A stretch of DNA of 32,832 nt from Alphaproteobacteria bacterium (GCA_028293025.1 JAQGLF010000042.1:1-32832); one strand, 5' to 3'; positions 1 to 11,670 are shown, numbered from the stretch's first letter. Notes: generated by a model not told the origin, from the sequence alone. Numbers and translations: made by a program.

Positions 1-523
1 CCGAGCCCTGGATGATGTGGATGTTATCGCCATCAAAGTCATACTTCGAAAGAAGCTCGCGGATTTCCATTTCGACGAGTTCCAGAATTTCTGGATCATC
101 GACGAGATCGACCTTGTTCATGAACACGACGAGCTGCGGCACGCCGACCTGACGGGCGAGCAGGATGTGCTCGCGGGTCTGCGGCATCGGGCCGTCGGTG
201 GCCGACACGACCAGGATCGCGCCGTCCATCTGCGCGGCGCCGGTAATCATGTTCTTCACATAATCGGCGTGGCCCGGGCAATCGACGTGGGCGTAGTGGC
301 GCGCCGCGGTCTCATATTCGACATGGGCGGTCGAGATGGTGATGCCGCGCTCGCGCTCTTCCGGCGCCTTGTCGATATTGTCGTAGCTGGTGAAGGTGGC
401 GCCGCCGCTCTCGGCGAGGACCTTGGTGATCGCCGCGGTGAGCGACGTCTTGCCATGGTCGACGTGACCGATGGTGCCGATGTTGCAGTGCGGCTTCGTC
501 CGCTCGAATTTCGCTTTGGCCAT
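1..523 (-). CDS. tuf: Elongation factor Tu, N-terminal part (runs off window start)
   Basis: Reverse strand from 523 reads [38 protein letters not shown]..., the EF-Tu N-terminus with P-loop; downstream of fusA in str operon order. Confidence 0.96.
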   Translation of the reverse strand, partial: MAKAKFERTKPHCNIGTIGHVDHGKTSLTAAITKVLAESGGATFTSYDNIDKAPEERERGITISTAHVEYETAARHYAHVDCPGHADYVKNMITGAAQMDGAILVVSATDGPMPQTREHILLARQVGVPQLVVFMNKVDLVDDPEILELVEMEIRELLSKYDFDGDNIHIIQGS

Positions 524-570
524 TTCCCTAACCCTCGTTCTTTCTATCCAAAATCAAATGCTTCAGGCGC

Positions 571-2646
<2,076 letters not shown>

Positions 2647-2709
2647 GATCTGCAAACTCCAATGTCGGGAGTCAGGCCGGGCCTGACACCGACGATATAG
2701 GGATTAAAA

Positions 2710-3198
<489 letters not shown>

Positions 3199-3306
3199 TC
3201 AGCCGGGTCCGGAACCTGTCCGGGGCTTACTCTGTGCGGGCTTGCACCCGCTCGGTAGACCCCGGCCTGCGCCGGGGCAGCTCTACGCGGGCTCGCGCCC
3301 GCTCGG

Positions 3307-3678
3307 TTACTTCGGACGCTTGGCGCCGTATTTCGAGCGGGACTGGCGGCGATCCTTGACACCCTGGGTGTCGAGAACGCCGCGCAGGACGTGATAGCGG
3401 ACGCCGGGCAGGTCGCGCACGCGGCCGCCGCGGATCAGGACCACGCTATGCTCCTGGAGGTTGTGCCCCTCGCCGGGAATGTAGCTGATCACCTCGCGCT
3501 GGTTGGTGAGGCGGACCTTGGCCACCTTGCGAAGCGCCGAGTTCGGCTTCTTCGGCGTGGTGGTGTAGACGCGGGTGCAGACGCCGCGCTTCTGCGGATT
3601 CTGCTCCATCGCAGGGACCTTGGATTTGGCCTTCTGCGGCTCGCGACCCTTGCGGATCAGCTGGTTGATCGTCGGCAT
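3307..3678 (-). CDS. rpsL: 30S ribosomal protein S12
   Basis: [59 protein letters not shown]...; canonical S12. Confidence 0.97.
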   Translation of the reverse strand: MPTINQLIRKGREPQKAKSKVPAMEQNPQKRGVCTRVYTTTPKKPNSALRKVAKVRLTNQREVISYIPGEGHNLQEHSVVLIRGGRVRDLPGVRYHVLRGVLDTQGVKDRRQSRSKYGAKRPK

Positions 3679-3877
3679 GAAGCCCTTCACTTCCTTCAAG
3701 TTACTTTACCGAGGCGCAAAAAACGCAAGCAACCGGGGCGGCCTTGCGGCCCCCTGGCCCTTGCGACGCAACAGCAATGTTCAAGCTCTTGTCGCCCGCT
3801 GCGGGAAGGCATGGTTTCTCAACGAGAATCCCGCCGTCCCCGGGCGAGCCGGCCTATAGCCGCGAGCGCCATATGGG

Positions 3878-4378
3878 TCAACGGGCCAGATTTGTGAAGG
3901 GCGCCGCCTCGCCTCCCGCCGCTTCGGCGACCCAGCGGCGCGCCAGCGGCTGCAGGTCGGCATAGGCCGTCCAGGTGGATTCCGCCCAGGCGCGGACCGC
4001 CTTTCCCCACGCCATGGCATCGCTTTCCTGCGGAAGGTCGCCGATCGTCATCGTGCCGAACCGGTCCGGCAGAGGCGGCTTGTCGAGCCGGCGCTCGCCG
4101 TTCAGCCAGCGGTGGAGCCGCTCCGGCCCCACCGCCGCGGCCGCCCCGCCCTCGAGCATCCAGCAAAGGCCGGCGAGGTGGGCGGCGAGCGACTTGGCCG
4201 AGGCGCAGAAATCCTCCGGATGCTGCAGGCAATAGGTGTCGACGAACATGCGGTGCGCGCGGAAGAAGAGCGGATCGGAGAAGTCGCGGGCGAGAAATGC
4301 CTCGAAGCGCGCCCGGCAGCCCCGCCGGCCACCCGCCGTCGCCCAGCCGCATCGGTCGCAGGCCTCCGTCGCGATCAT
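3878..4378 (-). CDS. DUF5946-like conserved protein
   Basis: 166 aa; N-terminal CDRCGW, 'CRARFEAFLARDF...RAHRMFVDTYCLQHPEDFCASAKSLAAHLAGL' resembles the DUF5946 pattern. Confidence 0.6.
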   Translation of the reverse strand: MIATEACDRCGWATAGGRRGCRARFEAFLARDFSDPLFFRAHRMFVDTYCLQHPEDFCASAKSLAAHLAGLCWMLEGGAAAAVGPERLHRWLNGERRLDKPPLPDRFGTMTIGDLPQESDAMAWGKAVRAWAESTWTAYADLQPLARRWVAEAAGGEAAPFTNLAR

Positions 4379-4489
4379 GTCGGGGGACTGCCACCAAGTG
4401 CGTCGCCCGGCAACGCCGGTGCACCGGATCCTTCCGCTCTCCTTGCCGGACCGGACAACCGCAGAGCCGGGGTGGCTATGCGTGTTTCG

Positions 4490-5935
4490 TCAGTCCGCCG
4501 GGCCGCCGATGGGCGCGATGCGGGCTCCGGCGCCGGCGGGGCCCCGCAGGAAGCGCGCCGAGGCGGCGAGCGCGAGCTCTCGCGCCTCGCCGGCGGTGGC
4601 TGGAGGCGCCGAGGCCGGCGCCGCCCGCGCCATCAGCCGGGCATGTTCGGGAATGCGGGCGGATCCGGTGGGAAGCTTCAGCGCCGCCTCGGCGAGCGAG
4701 CGCTGCATGTTGTTCGGCGGCGCCGCCTCGGCGGCGGCGAGCTCGGCCGGCTTGGCCGCGACGTTCGGCATCGAGGTGTGCGACGGCCCGTCATTGGTCG
4801 GCGCCGGCAAAGAGAGCGCGGCGAGCAGGTCGGGCGCGACGGCATCGCGCGCAGTCAGCGGTCCTCCCAGGCCGAAGAGGTTGCGCAAAGTCGCCAGGAT
4901 GGAGGTGTGGTCGAACGGATAATGCGCGCCCGCCGGCGGCCGGATCACCGACCCGGGCGGGATCCAGGGCGATATCAGCACCGCGGGAACGCGCACCCCG
5001 TAGCGATCGAAAGCGAATTTGTTGGGGTGGAAGCCGTCCGGGGACACGGCCGCGGGCGGCGGCACATGGTCGTAAATCCCGCCATGCTCGTCATAGGTGA
5101 TGATGAACAAGGTGCGGTCCCAGCCCGGACCGGTCCGAAGCGCCTGGTAGCAGCGGGCGATGAGCCGCTCGCCATAGCCGACGTCGTGCGAGGGGTGCTG
5201 ATCGTTGGGCGGCGACGTCAGCGGCAGCACGAAATAGCGCGGCTCGATGAAGCTGTAATTGGGCAGATTGCCAGTCCGCGCGTCTTCCAGGAAGTCCGGG
5301 TTGAAGTCGTACAAATGGTCGGGAACCTCGCTCCAGATCTGGGAGAGGAGCACCGCGGCGTGCGAAACGTCGTGACGGTAGATTCTCCAGCTGCGCTTCT
5401 TCTGCGTCAGGCGGTTGAAGATCGTCGGCATCTTGTACGGCGCATGGGATGCCGTGTTGTTGACATAGCCGCCGCCGGTGCCGGTATGGACGAAGAAGCG
5501 GTTCGGCCAGGTCTGGTTGGGCGCGGAGGCGTGCCACCGGTCGGAGACGCCGAAGCTTCGCGCCAGCTCCGTGATCACGGGCACTTGCTGGGGAGAGAAG
5601 CCGTGCATAGGCGTCTCGGGAACGACGCCCTGGCGCTTCATATAGTTCGACACGAAGCCCGACATCGTCGCCGGGGCGCCGGGAGCGGCGCCGTCGCCGA
5701 ATATCTGCTCGCTGATATCGAGAAAAGATTCGCCGGTTCCGGGCTTGGGGATGGTCATCAGACCCGGGGTCGTCGCGTCGCCGGCCCAGACCTTCACCTG
5801 GCCGCCGTTCCAAGGATTGGACTCGTCGCCCGTCAGGCCGTCGAAGGTCGGTCCAGGCAGGTAAAGCCGTCCCAGCATCGAATCGAAGGACCGGTTCTCA
5901 AGCATGAGAACCACCACATGATCGATCAGCGCCAT
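4490..5935 (-). CDS. Phosphoesterase / phospholipase C family protein
   Basis: MALIDHVVVLMLENRSFDSMLG...; ENRSFD, NRFFVHTGTGGG, ITYDEHGGIYDHVPPP motifs of PF04185-type phosphoesterases; strong upstream RBS (AGGGGAGAG). Confidence 0.88.
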   Translation of the reverse strand: MALIDHVVVLMLENRSFDSMLGRLYLPGPTFDGLTGDESNPWNGGQVKVWAGDATTPGLMTIPKPGTGESFLDISEQIFGDGAAPGAPATMSGFVSNYMKRQGVVPETPMHGFSPQQVPVITELARSFGVSDRWHASAPNQTWPNRFFVHTGTGGGYVNNTASHAPYKMPTIFNRLTQKKRSWRIYRHDVSHAAVLLSQIWSEVPDHLYDFNPDFLEDARTGNLPNYSFIEPRYFVLPLTSPPNDQHPSHDVGYGERLIARCYQALRTGPGWDRTLFIITYDEHGGIYDHVPPPAAVSPDGFHPNKFAFDRYGVRVPAVLISPWIPPGSVIRPPAGAHYPFDHTSILATLRNLFGLGGPLTARDAVAPDLLAALSLPAPTNDGPSHTSMPNVAAKPAELAAAEAAPPNNMQRSLAEAALKLPTGSARIPEHARLMARAAPASAPPATAGEARELALAASARFLRGPAGAGARIAPIGGPAD

Positions 5936-6420
5936 CGTCTCTCTCCCCTTCGAATCCCCTTGTTTCGACGACTCCGACGCCCGGCCGACCTCGTCGATCG
6001 CTCGATCACACCGGGTGCGGCCGCGCTTGGAAACACCCGGCAATTGGGCTGGCCGGATGACTCGTGATCGGAGCCGCCGATGAAGAGATGCAAATAGCCA
6101 AGTGCGCGCAAATCGATCTGCGGACCGCGCACGATCTCCGTCACGGACGCGCTCGTGCGTGATAGCGGCTGTTCGAATCCTGTATTCGAGCGCACGATTC
6201 CCCCCAGGCTCGCGCAGGGATCGTAACACATATTATCCAGGCGGCAACGCGCCATTCACCCCCATTTCGGGCGGAGTCTTCCTCGCCGGCCGCCCCCTCG
6301 ACTTCCGCTTTACATCGATCCCGCCACTGCCTGCGCCGCCGATGATCCAAATTCGGCAGGTTCTGCCGAATGCCGCGCGCTTTCGTACCAATGCGATTGT
6401 TCCAGAGCGCATCACGAGGC

Positions 6421-6495
6421 TGGCTGGGGCGGCAGGATTCGAACCTGCGAATGCCGGTACCAAAAACCGGTGCCTTACCACTTGGCGACGCCCCA
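6421..6495 (-). tRNA. tRNA-Gln (anticodon TTG)
   Basis: Reverse strand TGGGGCGTCGCCAAGTGGTAAGGCACCGGTTTTTGGTACCGGCATTCGCAGGTTCGAATCCTGCCGCCCCAGCCA; 7-bp acceptor TGGGGCG/CGCCCCA, GGTTCGAATCC T-arm, loop TTTTGGT gives anticodon TTG, encoded CCA. Confidence 0.95.
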
Positions 6496-6583
6496 ACGGC
6501 CGGTGGGCCGGCGCCTTATAGCGGCCCCTGCACCCCGGGGAAGAGCGGATTGGGCTGGCCTCTCTCCCCGTGGCGCCTTCGCG

Positions 6584-7474
6584 TCAGGCGTTGGACACCC
6601 GCCGGTGCACCAGGTCGAGATAATCCTTGCGCAGCAGCCGGGTCATTTCGCCGACCTCGAAGCGCCAGGGGCCGGCTTCGGCGACGGGGGTCACCTCGGC
6701 GGCGCTGCCGGTGAGGAACATCTGCTCGAAGCTTTCGAGCTCCTCCGGCCAGATCACCCTTTCCTGCACTGCGATGCCGCGCTTCTGCGCCAGTTCGATC
6801 ACGGTCTGCCGGGTGATGCCGTTCAGGAAGCAGTCCGGCACCGGCGTGTGGAGGGCGCCGTCGCGGACGAAGAAGACGTTGGCCCCCGTTCCTTCCGCCA
6901 CCTGGCCGCGCCAGTCGAACATCAAGGCGTCGTCATAGCCTTTCGCCTGCGCGTCGTGCCGGGCCAGCGTGCAGATCATGTAGAGGCCCGCGGCCTTGGA
7001 TTCGGTCGGCGCGGTATAGGGGGCTGGGCGGCGCCATTTGGAGATGTCGAGGCGGAGGCCCTTCATCAGCGCCTCCTCGCCGAAATAGGCGCCCCAATAC
7101 CAGCAGGCGATGGCGAGGTGGATCTTTGACTTCTGCGCCGAAACACCCATCTGCTCGGAGCCGCGCCAAGCGAGCGGACGCATATAGGCATCCTCGAGGT
7201 CGTTCGCCTTCAACACGTCGCGGCAGGCCTGGTCGATCTCCTCGACGCTCCAGGGGATGTCGAAGCCGAGCAGCTCGCCGCTCCTCCTGAGCCGCTTGCT
7301 GTGGTCGGTGAGGCGGAAAATCTCGCCGGCATAGGCCCGCTGCCCCTCGAAGACCGAGGAGGCGTAATGGAGGGCATGGGTGAGGACGTGGACCTCCGCT
7401 TCGCGCCACGGCACCAGCTTGCCGTCCAGCCAGATCCGGCCGTCGCGATCGTCATAGCTGCGCTGGTCGGTCAT
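6584..7474 (-). CDS. ilvE: Branched-chain amino acid aminotransferase
   Basis: MTDQRSYDDRDGRIWLDGKLVPWREAEVHVLTHALHYASSVFEGQRAY...; 296 aa class IV aminotransferase. Confidence 0.93.
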   Translation of the reverse strand: MTDQRSYDDRDGRIWLDGKLVPWREAEVHVLTHALHYASSVFEGQRAYAGEIFRLTDHSKRLRRSGELLGFDIPWSVEEIDQACRDVLKANDLEDAYMRPLAWRGSEQMGVSAQKSKIHLAIACWYWGAYFGEEALMKGLRLDISKWRRPAPYTAPTESKAAGLYMICTLARHDAQAKGYDDALMFDWRGQVAEGTGANVFFVRDGALHTPVPDCFLNGITRQTVIELAQKRGIAVQERVIWPEELESFEQMFLTGSAAEVTPVAEAGPWRFEVGEMTRLLRKDYLDLVHRRVSNA

Positions 7475-7575
7475 TCCTTCGCCCTCGGGTCTCGTCGCGG
7501 CGCGGGATAGGGCCGGGCGGGGGTGGGCGTCAATGTGGAGGAAGTTGCGGCGTCAGAGTCGTTCCGGGGTCCCGC

Positions 7576-7663
7576 GTCATTGCGAGCGGAGCGGAGCAAT
7601 CCGGCGCTGGTCCTGTCGCGAACGCGGGCCGGATTGCCGCGTCGCTTCGCGCCTCGCAATGAC
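7576..7663. repeat. Interspersed palindromic element (family GTCATTGCGAG), copy 1
   Basis: gtcattgcgagcggagcggagcaatccgg ... ccggattgccgcgtcgcttcgcgcctcgcaatgac; imperfect inverted arms, same family at 13250 and 19924. Confidence 0.85.
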
Positions 7664-7705
7664 GGTGTGGGGATTGTCCGACGGCGAAGGCCAGCCGACC
7701 TTCCC

Positions 7706-8659
7706 TCAGCTCCGCCACGCCCTCCCCGACTGGATCAGCCGCTGCCGCGACGTGTTGCCGGGGACGGCGATGTGGGTCGCCGGGTCGTATTCCCGGCCCA
7801 CCGCCGGGCTGCCCTGCGGCACCCAGATCTCCACCCGCGTGTGGGTGTAGGATTCGGGGATGTAGCGGATGTAATAGCCGTCCGGGTGGAGGCTCCAGCG
7901 GCCGGAGGGGATTTCCTGGCTGCCCGGGCCCATCGGCGCCGCGCCGGCGAGGACGGCGGCGCGCTCGAGCTCGGCATAAGTGGCGCCGGGCGTGCTCAGC
8001 ATCCGCCGCAGATTGGCCTCGGCCTCGGCGATCCTGCGCAAGGGAGCGGGCATGTCGAACGGCAAGCCGGAGCCGCTGAGGATGTCGAGCGCGCTGCGGT
8101 TGAGCGAGGCGAGCTGGCGCGGCGAGAGCAAACGCGCGGCGACTGCCTTGTGCTCGCTGCTCAAGTCCTCGAACTTGGCGCGGGCGATGATCGCCCAGAG
8201 CAGGGTCTGGATCAGATGCTGGTCGATCTCGGGATGGTTCACCGAATTGCGGACGATCGTCATCACCGCGTCCTGCGCCGGGCCCCTGGGCGGCGCGTAG
8301 AGATAGCCGTCGCCGCCGCCCGGCCCGTGGGTGCCGGCGTGGAGGCAATAGCTCTGGTCGAGCAAGGCATAATAACCGGGCTGGAGGACGAAGCCGCCAT
8401 TGGGCGTGCGCTGGAGCTGCATCAGCGCGCGCAAAGCCTCGCGCGGGGAGAAGCCGTCCTTGGTTGGATCGCCCCATTTTGCATCGGGGAGGCTGGTGGT
8501 GATCGGCTCCTTGCCGCCGAGGAAGTTCGGGACCGGCGCATTCTGGCCGAGCCGGCCGAGCGCATGGCCGAGGCCGCCGAGCTGGGCGGGCGCCGGGGTG
8601 CCGACGCAAAGGATGAGCGCCGCGGCCGCGGCCGCACGGAGCGTGGTGGCGATTTTCAT
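7706..8659 (-). CDS. Putative secreted/periplasmic protein of unknown function
   Basis: 317 aa with signal peptide-like N-terminus MKIATTLRAAAAAALILCVGTPAPAQ; no family recognised. Confidence 0.75.
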   Translation of the reverse strand: MKIATTLRAAAAAALILCVGTPAPAQLGGLGHALGRLGQNAPVPNFLGGKEPITTSLPDAKWGDPTKDGFSPREALRALMQLQRTPNGGFVLQPGYYALLDQSYCLHAGTHGPGGGDGYLYAPPRGPAQDAVMTIVRNSVNHPEIDQHLIQTLLWAIIARAKFEDLSSEHKAVAARLLSPRQLASLNRSALDILSGSGLPFDMPAPLRRIAEAEANLRRMLSTPGATYAELERAAVLAGAAPMGPGSQEIPSGRWSLHPDGYYIRYIPESYTHTRVEIWVPQGSPAVGREYDPATHIAVPGNTSRQRLIQSGRAWRS

Positions 8660-8770
8660 GTGGCTGGCCCCCCTGATCGCGAGGAAAAGCGCCCCCGCTC
8701 TCCCTTCCAGAGCGCGAGATTAACCCAAACGGGCGCCGGGCGGAAGCGAATGGTGTGGAGCTGGAGCGGG

Positions 8771-9598
8771 TCAGGAAGCGGGCTTGCGCGCCGCCTCGGC
8801 CATTTCGATCCCGCGGCGGCGGGAGGCATCGAGGGTGCGCAGCAGCAGCGGGCGCAGGCCCTCCTCGGCATCGAGCATCTTCAGCCCCGCCTCGGTGGTG
8901 CCGCCGGGGCTGGCGACGCGGCGGGCGAGCTCGGCCGGCGGCTCGGGAGAGGCGGCGGCGAGCGCGGCGGCGCCCTCTGCCATGAATACGGCCAGACGGC
9001 GCGCCTGGTCCTCCGGCAGGCCGAGGGCGGCGGCGGCCTCGGTGAGCGCATCGAGGAAGCGGTAGAGGAAGGCGGGGGCGGCGGCGGTGAGGTGGCCGGC
9101 GAGGGCGAACAGGGCCTCGTCGTCGATCCATTCGACATGGCCGAGCGCCGCCATCAGCCGCTCGATCGTGGCGCGGGCGGCGGGCTCGGCGTCCCGGGAA
9201 TGGAGGCCGACGACGCCTTTGCGCAAAGCGACGGGCGTGTTGGGCATGGCGCGGACGATGGCTCGCGGCACGGGGAAACGCTGCCGCAACGCCTCGACCT
9301 CGACGCCGGCGAGGATCGAGACGAGGATCGTTTCCGGCGCGAGCACGGGAGCAAGGGCCGGGGCGACCTCGTCCAGCTTCTGCGGCTTGACGCCGAGCAG
9401 GACGAGCGCCGGCACCTCGTCCTCCGGCAGCATCGTGAGGACCCGAACCCCCCGCCCCACCGGTCGCCCGCTCGGCCGCACAACCGTGATCTCGCCCGGA
9501 TGGGCGCCGGCATCGAGCCAGCCGGTCAGCATCGCCCCCGCCATATTGCCGCAGCCGATCAGGAAGAGGGGTCCGGGAAGAAGGGGGGAGTCGGTCAT
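8771..9598 (-). CDS. proC: Pyrroline-5-carboxylate reductase
   Basis: FLIGCGNMAGAMLTGWLDAG, RAMPNTPVALRKGVVGLHS, RVASPGGTTEAGLKML signatures. Confidence 0.94.
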   Translation of the reverse strand: MTDSPLLPGPLFLIGCGNMAGAMLTGWLDAGAHPGEITVVRPSGRPVGRGVRVLTMLPEDEVPALVLLGVKPQKLDEVAPALAPVLAPETILVSILAGVEVEALRQRFPVPRAIVRAMPNTPVALRKGVVGLHSRDAEPAARATIERLMAALGHVEWIDDEALFALAGHLTAAAPAFLYRFLDALTEAAAALGLPEDQARRLAVFMAEGAAALAAASPEPPAELARRVASPGGTTEAGLKMLDAEEGLRPLLLRTLDASRRRGIEMAEAARKPAS

Positions 9599-9623
9599 GT
9601 GCTTCTCGTCGCCCGGCTATGCT

Positions 9624-9738
9624 CGTCGCCCCAGCGAAGGCTGGGGCCCCAGTGAGAGCCAGCACTTACAGGGTTGCCGGGCGAGGCTCCAGCACCGTGC
9701 GTGCTCTCGCTGGGGCCCCAGCCTCCGCTCGGGCGATG
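9624..9738. repeat. REPIN-like double hairpin (family GTCATCCCAGCG), copy 1
   Basis: Left arm cgtcgccccagcgaaggctggggccccagtgagagc, right arm gctctcgctggggccccagcctccgctcgggcgatg (near reverse complement); the left arm folds gccccagc-gaag-gctggggc. Confidence 0.88.
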
Positions 9739-9790
9739 TCTCTTTACGAAGGCGTTGCGAATCTACGCATGGACGGGCAGCGTCGACGCC

Positions 9791-10090
9791 ATGCGGGGCG
9801 GTTGGGTCTACATCCTGTGCAACAAGCCGCACGGGGTGCTCTATGTCGGCGTGACCGCGGACCTCGTCCGGCGCATCGCGCAGCATCGCGCCGGGGAAGG
9901 CGCCGTGTTTGCGCGGCGGCATCACTGCACCCGCCTGGTTTATGCGGAGCCGCACGAGAGGATCGAGGAGGCGATCCGCCGGGAGAAGGCGATCAAGGCC
10001 TGGCTGCGGCTGTGGAAGCTGCAGCTCATCCAGGAGCATAATCCCGAATGGGAGGATCTGTTCGAACGCATCCAGGCGGTGGAGGGGTAA
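9791..10090 (+). CDS. GIY-YIG nuclease domain protein
   Basis: MRGGWVYILCNKPHGVLYVGVTADLVRRIAQHRAGEG...AIRREKAIKAWLRLWKLQLIQEHNPEWEDLFERI; standalone GIY-YIG (UPF0213/YhbQ-like) domain; start codon uncertain. Confidence 0.93.
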   Translation: MRGGWVYILCNKPHGVLYVGVTADLVRRIAQHRAGEGAVFARRHHCTRLVYAEPHERIEEAIRREKAIKAWLRLWKLQLIQEHNPEWEDLFERIQAVEG

Positions 10091-10100
10091 GGCTCGTCGG

Positions 10101-10215
10101 CGTCATCCCAGCGAGGCTGGGATCCCAGTGAAAGAAGGCGCGAGCTATGGTGAGGGGCGCGGCTCAAACGTCCGTGCATGTCCTCGCTGGGGTCCCAGCC
10201 TTCGCTGGGACGACG
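10101..10215. repeat. REPIN-like double hairpin (family GTCATCCCAGCG), copy 2
   Basis: Left arm cgtcatcccagcgaggctgggatcccagtg, right arm tcctcgctggggtcccagccttcgctgggacgacg; each arm folds (atcccagc-gag-gctgggat; gtcccagc-cttc-gctgggac). Confidence 0.88.
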
Positions 10216-10222
10216 TGCGAGG

Positions 10223-10732
10223 TCAGGCCTCGCCCTGGGTTTCGATCAAAGCCGCGGCGATCGCTTCCTGGGGGGTCTTGCCGGCCCAGAGGACGAACTG
10301 GAAGACCGGGTAGAAGCGCTCGCATTCCTCGATCGCCGTCTCGACCAAAGTCTCGGCCTGCTGGAGCGAGAGGAGGCCGCTTTCGTCGCCTTCCAGAAGG
10401 ACGGCGTGGCGGAAGAGGACGAGGCCGCTATTGCTCCACAATTCGAAATGGCCGAGCCAGAGCTGCTCGTTAACGAGGCCGATCGTCTCGTAAACCGCGG
10501 CACGCTTGTCGGCGGCGACGCGGATGTCGGGGAGCGCCAGGAACTGGAGGACATGGTCCTCGTCCCGCCATACCGCGCGAAGCTCGTATTGCGCCCAGCT
10601 GCCCTGGAAGTTGGCGACGATCTCTTCGTCCCCGCCCCGTTCATAGGACCAGTTATGAGCGCTGAAATAATGTTCGAGCATGTCGATGGGAGCACTCGTC
10701 TCCCGCTCCAGCTCGTACTCGTCGACGTTCAT
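10223..10732 (-). CDS. YbjN domain-containing protein
   Basis: 169 aa, ...PIDMLEHYFSAHNWSYERGGDEEIVANFQGSWAQYELRAVWRDEDHVLQFLALPDIRV...; YbjN-like. Confidence 0.85.
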   Translation of the reverse strand: MNVDEYELERETSAPIDMLEHYFSAHNWSYERGGDEEIVANFQGSWAQYELRAVWRDEDHVLQFLALPDIRVAADKRAAVYETIGLVNEQLWLGHFELWSNSGLVLFRHAVLLEGDESGLLSLQQAETLVETAIEECERFYPVFQFVLWAGKTPQEAIAAALIETQGEA

Positions 10733-10830
10733 CTCGCGTCCCCGGCCCGCGTTTGTTCACGGGCGAATCTGCCCGGCGCTCCCCTAAAGCGCAAGGGGAG
10801 CGCGGGCCAGCACATACATTATGTTGTGGA

Positions 10831-11130
10831 TTACACGCCCGGCGGCGACGAAGTTGTGGATTTCTTCGGCTTTCCGGCGCCGCCGGCCGCCGCAGCCGCC
10901 TCGAGCGCGTCGAGCCGGACCTTCAGCGCATGATTCTCCTCGCGGGCGGCGACGGCGATCGCCTTCACCGCCTCGAACTCGTCGCGGCTGATCATGTCGA
11001 GGCCGCCGATCCATTCGCGCATCCGCTCGCGAAAGGCGCCTTCGGCCTCGCGGGTCATGCCGGCGAGCGTGCCGGTAGCGCCGTTCATCACCTTGACGAA
11101 ATCGTCGAACAGGCGGTTTTCGGACTGCAT
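10831..11130 (-). CDS. ubiK: Accessory factor UbiK family protein (BMFP/YqiC)
   Basis: 99 aa; MQSENRLFDDFVKVMNGATGTLAGMTREAE...ISRDEFEAVKAIAVAAREENHALKVRLDALE. Confidence 0.82.
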   Translation of the reverse strand: MQSENRLFDDFVKVMNGATGTLAGMTREAEGAFRERMREWIGGLDMISRDEFEAVKAIAVAAREENHALKVRLDALEAAAAAGGAGKPKKSTTSSPPGV

Positions 11131-11151
11131 GATCGTCCTCCTGGGATAGGT

Positions 11152-11670
11152 TCAGAGCGGGATATCGGTGCCCGAGGCGGGCGCCGCAAGCTCCGCGTCC
11201 GGATTGAGCGTGCAGATCGCGTGATTGAGCGCGCCGGCGAAGAGCAGCCAGGCGAGATAGGGCAGCATCAGCAGGCCCGCGACGCGGCGGATGCGCGAGA
11301 AGAGAAAGGCGGCGGCCGCGGCCAGCGCAAACATCGCGACGATCACCCAGAAAGCGAGGCTCGCCTTGTGCGCGGCGAAGAAAAGCGGCGACCAGGCGTA
11401 ATTGAGCGCGAGCTGGGGGAAGAAGAGGCCCAGCGCCAGCGGCCGGCCGCGCGCGCCGCGAGCGTGAAGGATGAGGGCCAGCGCCAGGCCGAGGCCGATG
11501 TAGAGGAGCGTCCAGGCGACCGGAAAGACCCAGGCGGGCGGCATGAAGGCGGGCTTGCGCAACGCGGCGAACCAGCCATTGGCATAGCCCGAATTGGAGG
11601 CGACGCCTGAAAGGGTCCCGAGCAGCAGGACCGACGGCACCGTCACCAGCGCCCAGCGCAGATAGGACAT
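11152..11670 (-). CDS. tspO: TspO/MBR family protein
   Basis: MSYLRWALVTVPSVLLLGTLSG...WFAALRKPAFMPPAWVFPVAWTLLYIGLGLALALI...LNYAWSPLFF; start chosen at MSYLRW. Confidence 0.9.
   Translation of the reverse strand: MSYLRWALVTVPSVLLLGTLSGVASNSGYANGWFAALRKPAFMPPAWVFPVAWTLLYIGLGLALALILHARGARGRPLALGLFFPQLALNYAWSPLFFAAHKASLAFWVIVAMFALAAAAAFLFSRIRRVAGLLMLPYLAWLLFAGALNHAICTLNPDAELAAPASGTDIPL

Noticed and set aside
4112-6067. 651-aa + strand ORF opposite the phosphoesterase
   Set aside because: Shadow ORF; the minus strand carries the recognisable family motifs
7523-9655. 710/711-aa ORFs on both strands spanning the secreted protein and proC
   Set aside because: They cover two clearly separate minus-strand genes and a palindromic repeat in the wrong frame; no domain recognised
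9619-10041. Alternative-frame ORFs over the GIY-YIG gene and repeats
   Set aside because: They read through the hairpin repeats; the GIY-YIG frame is clearly the coding one
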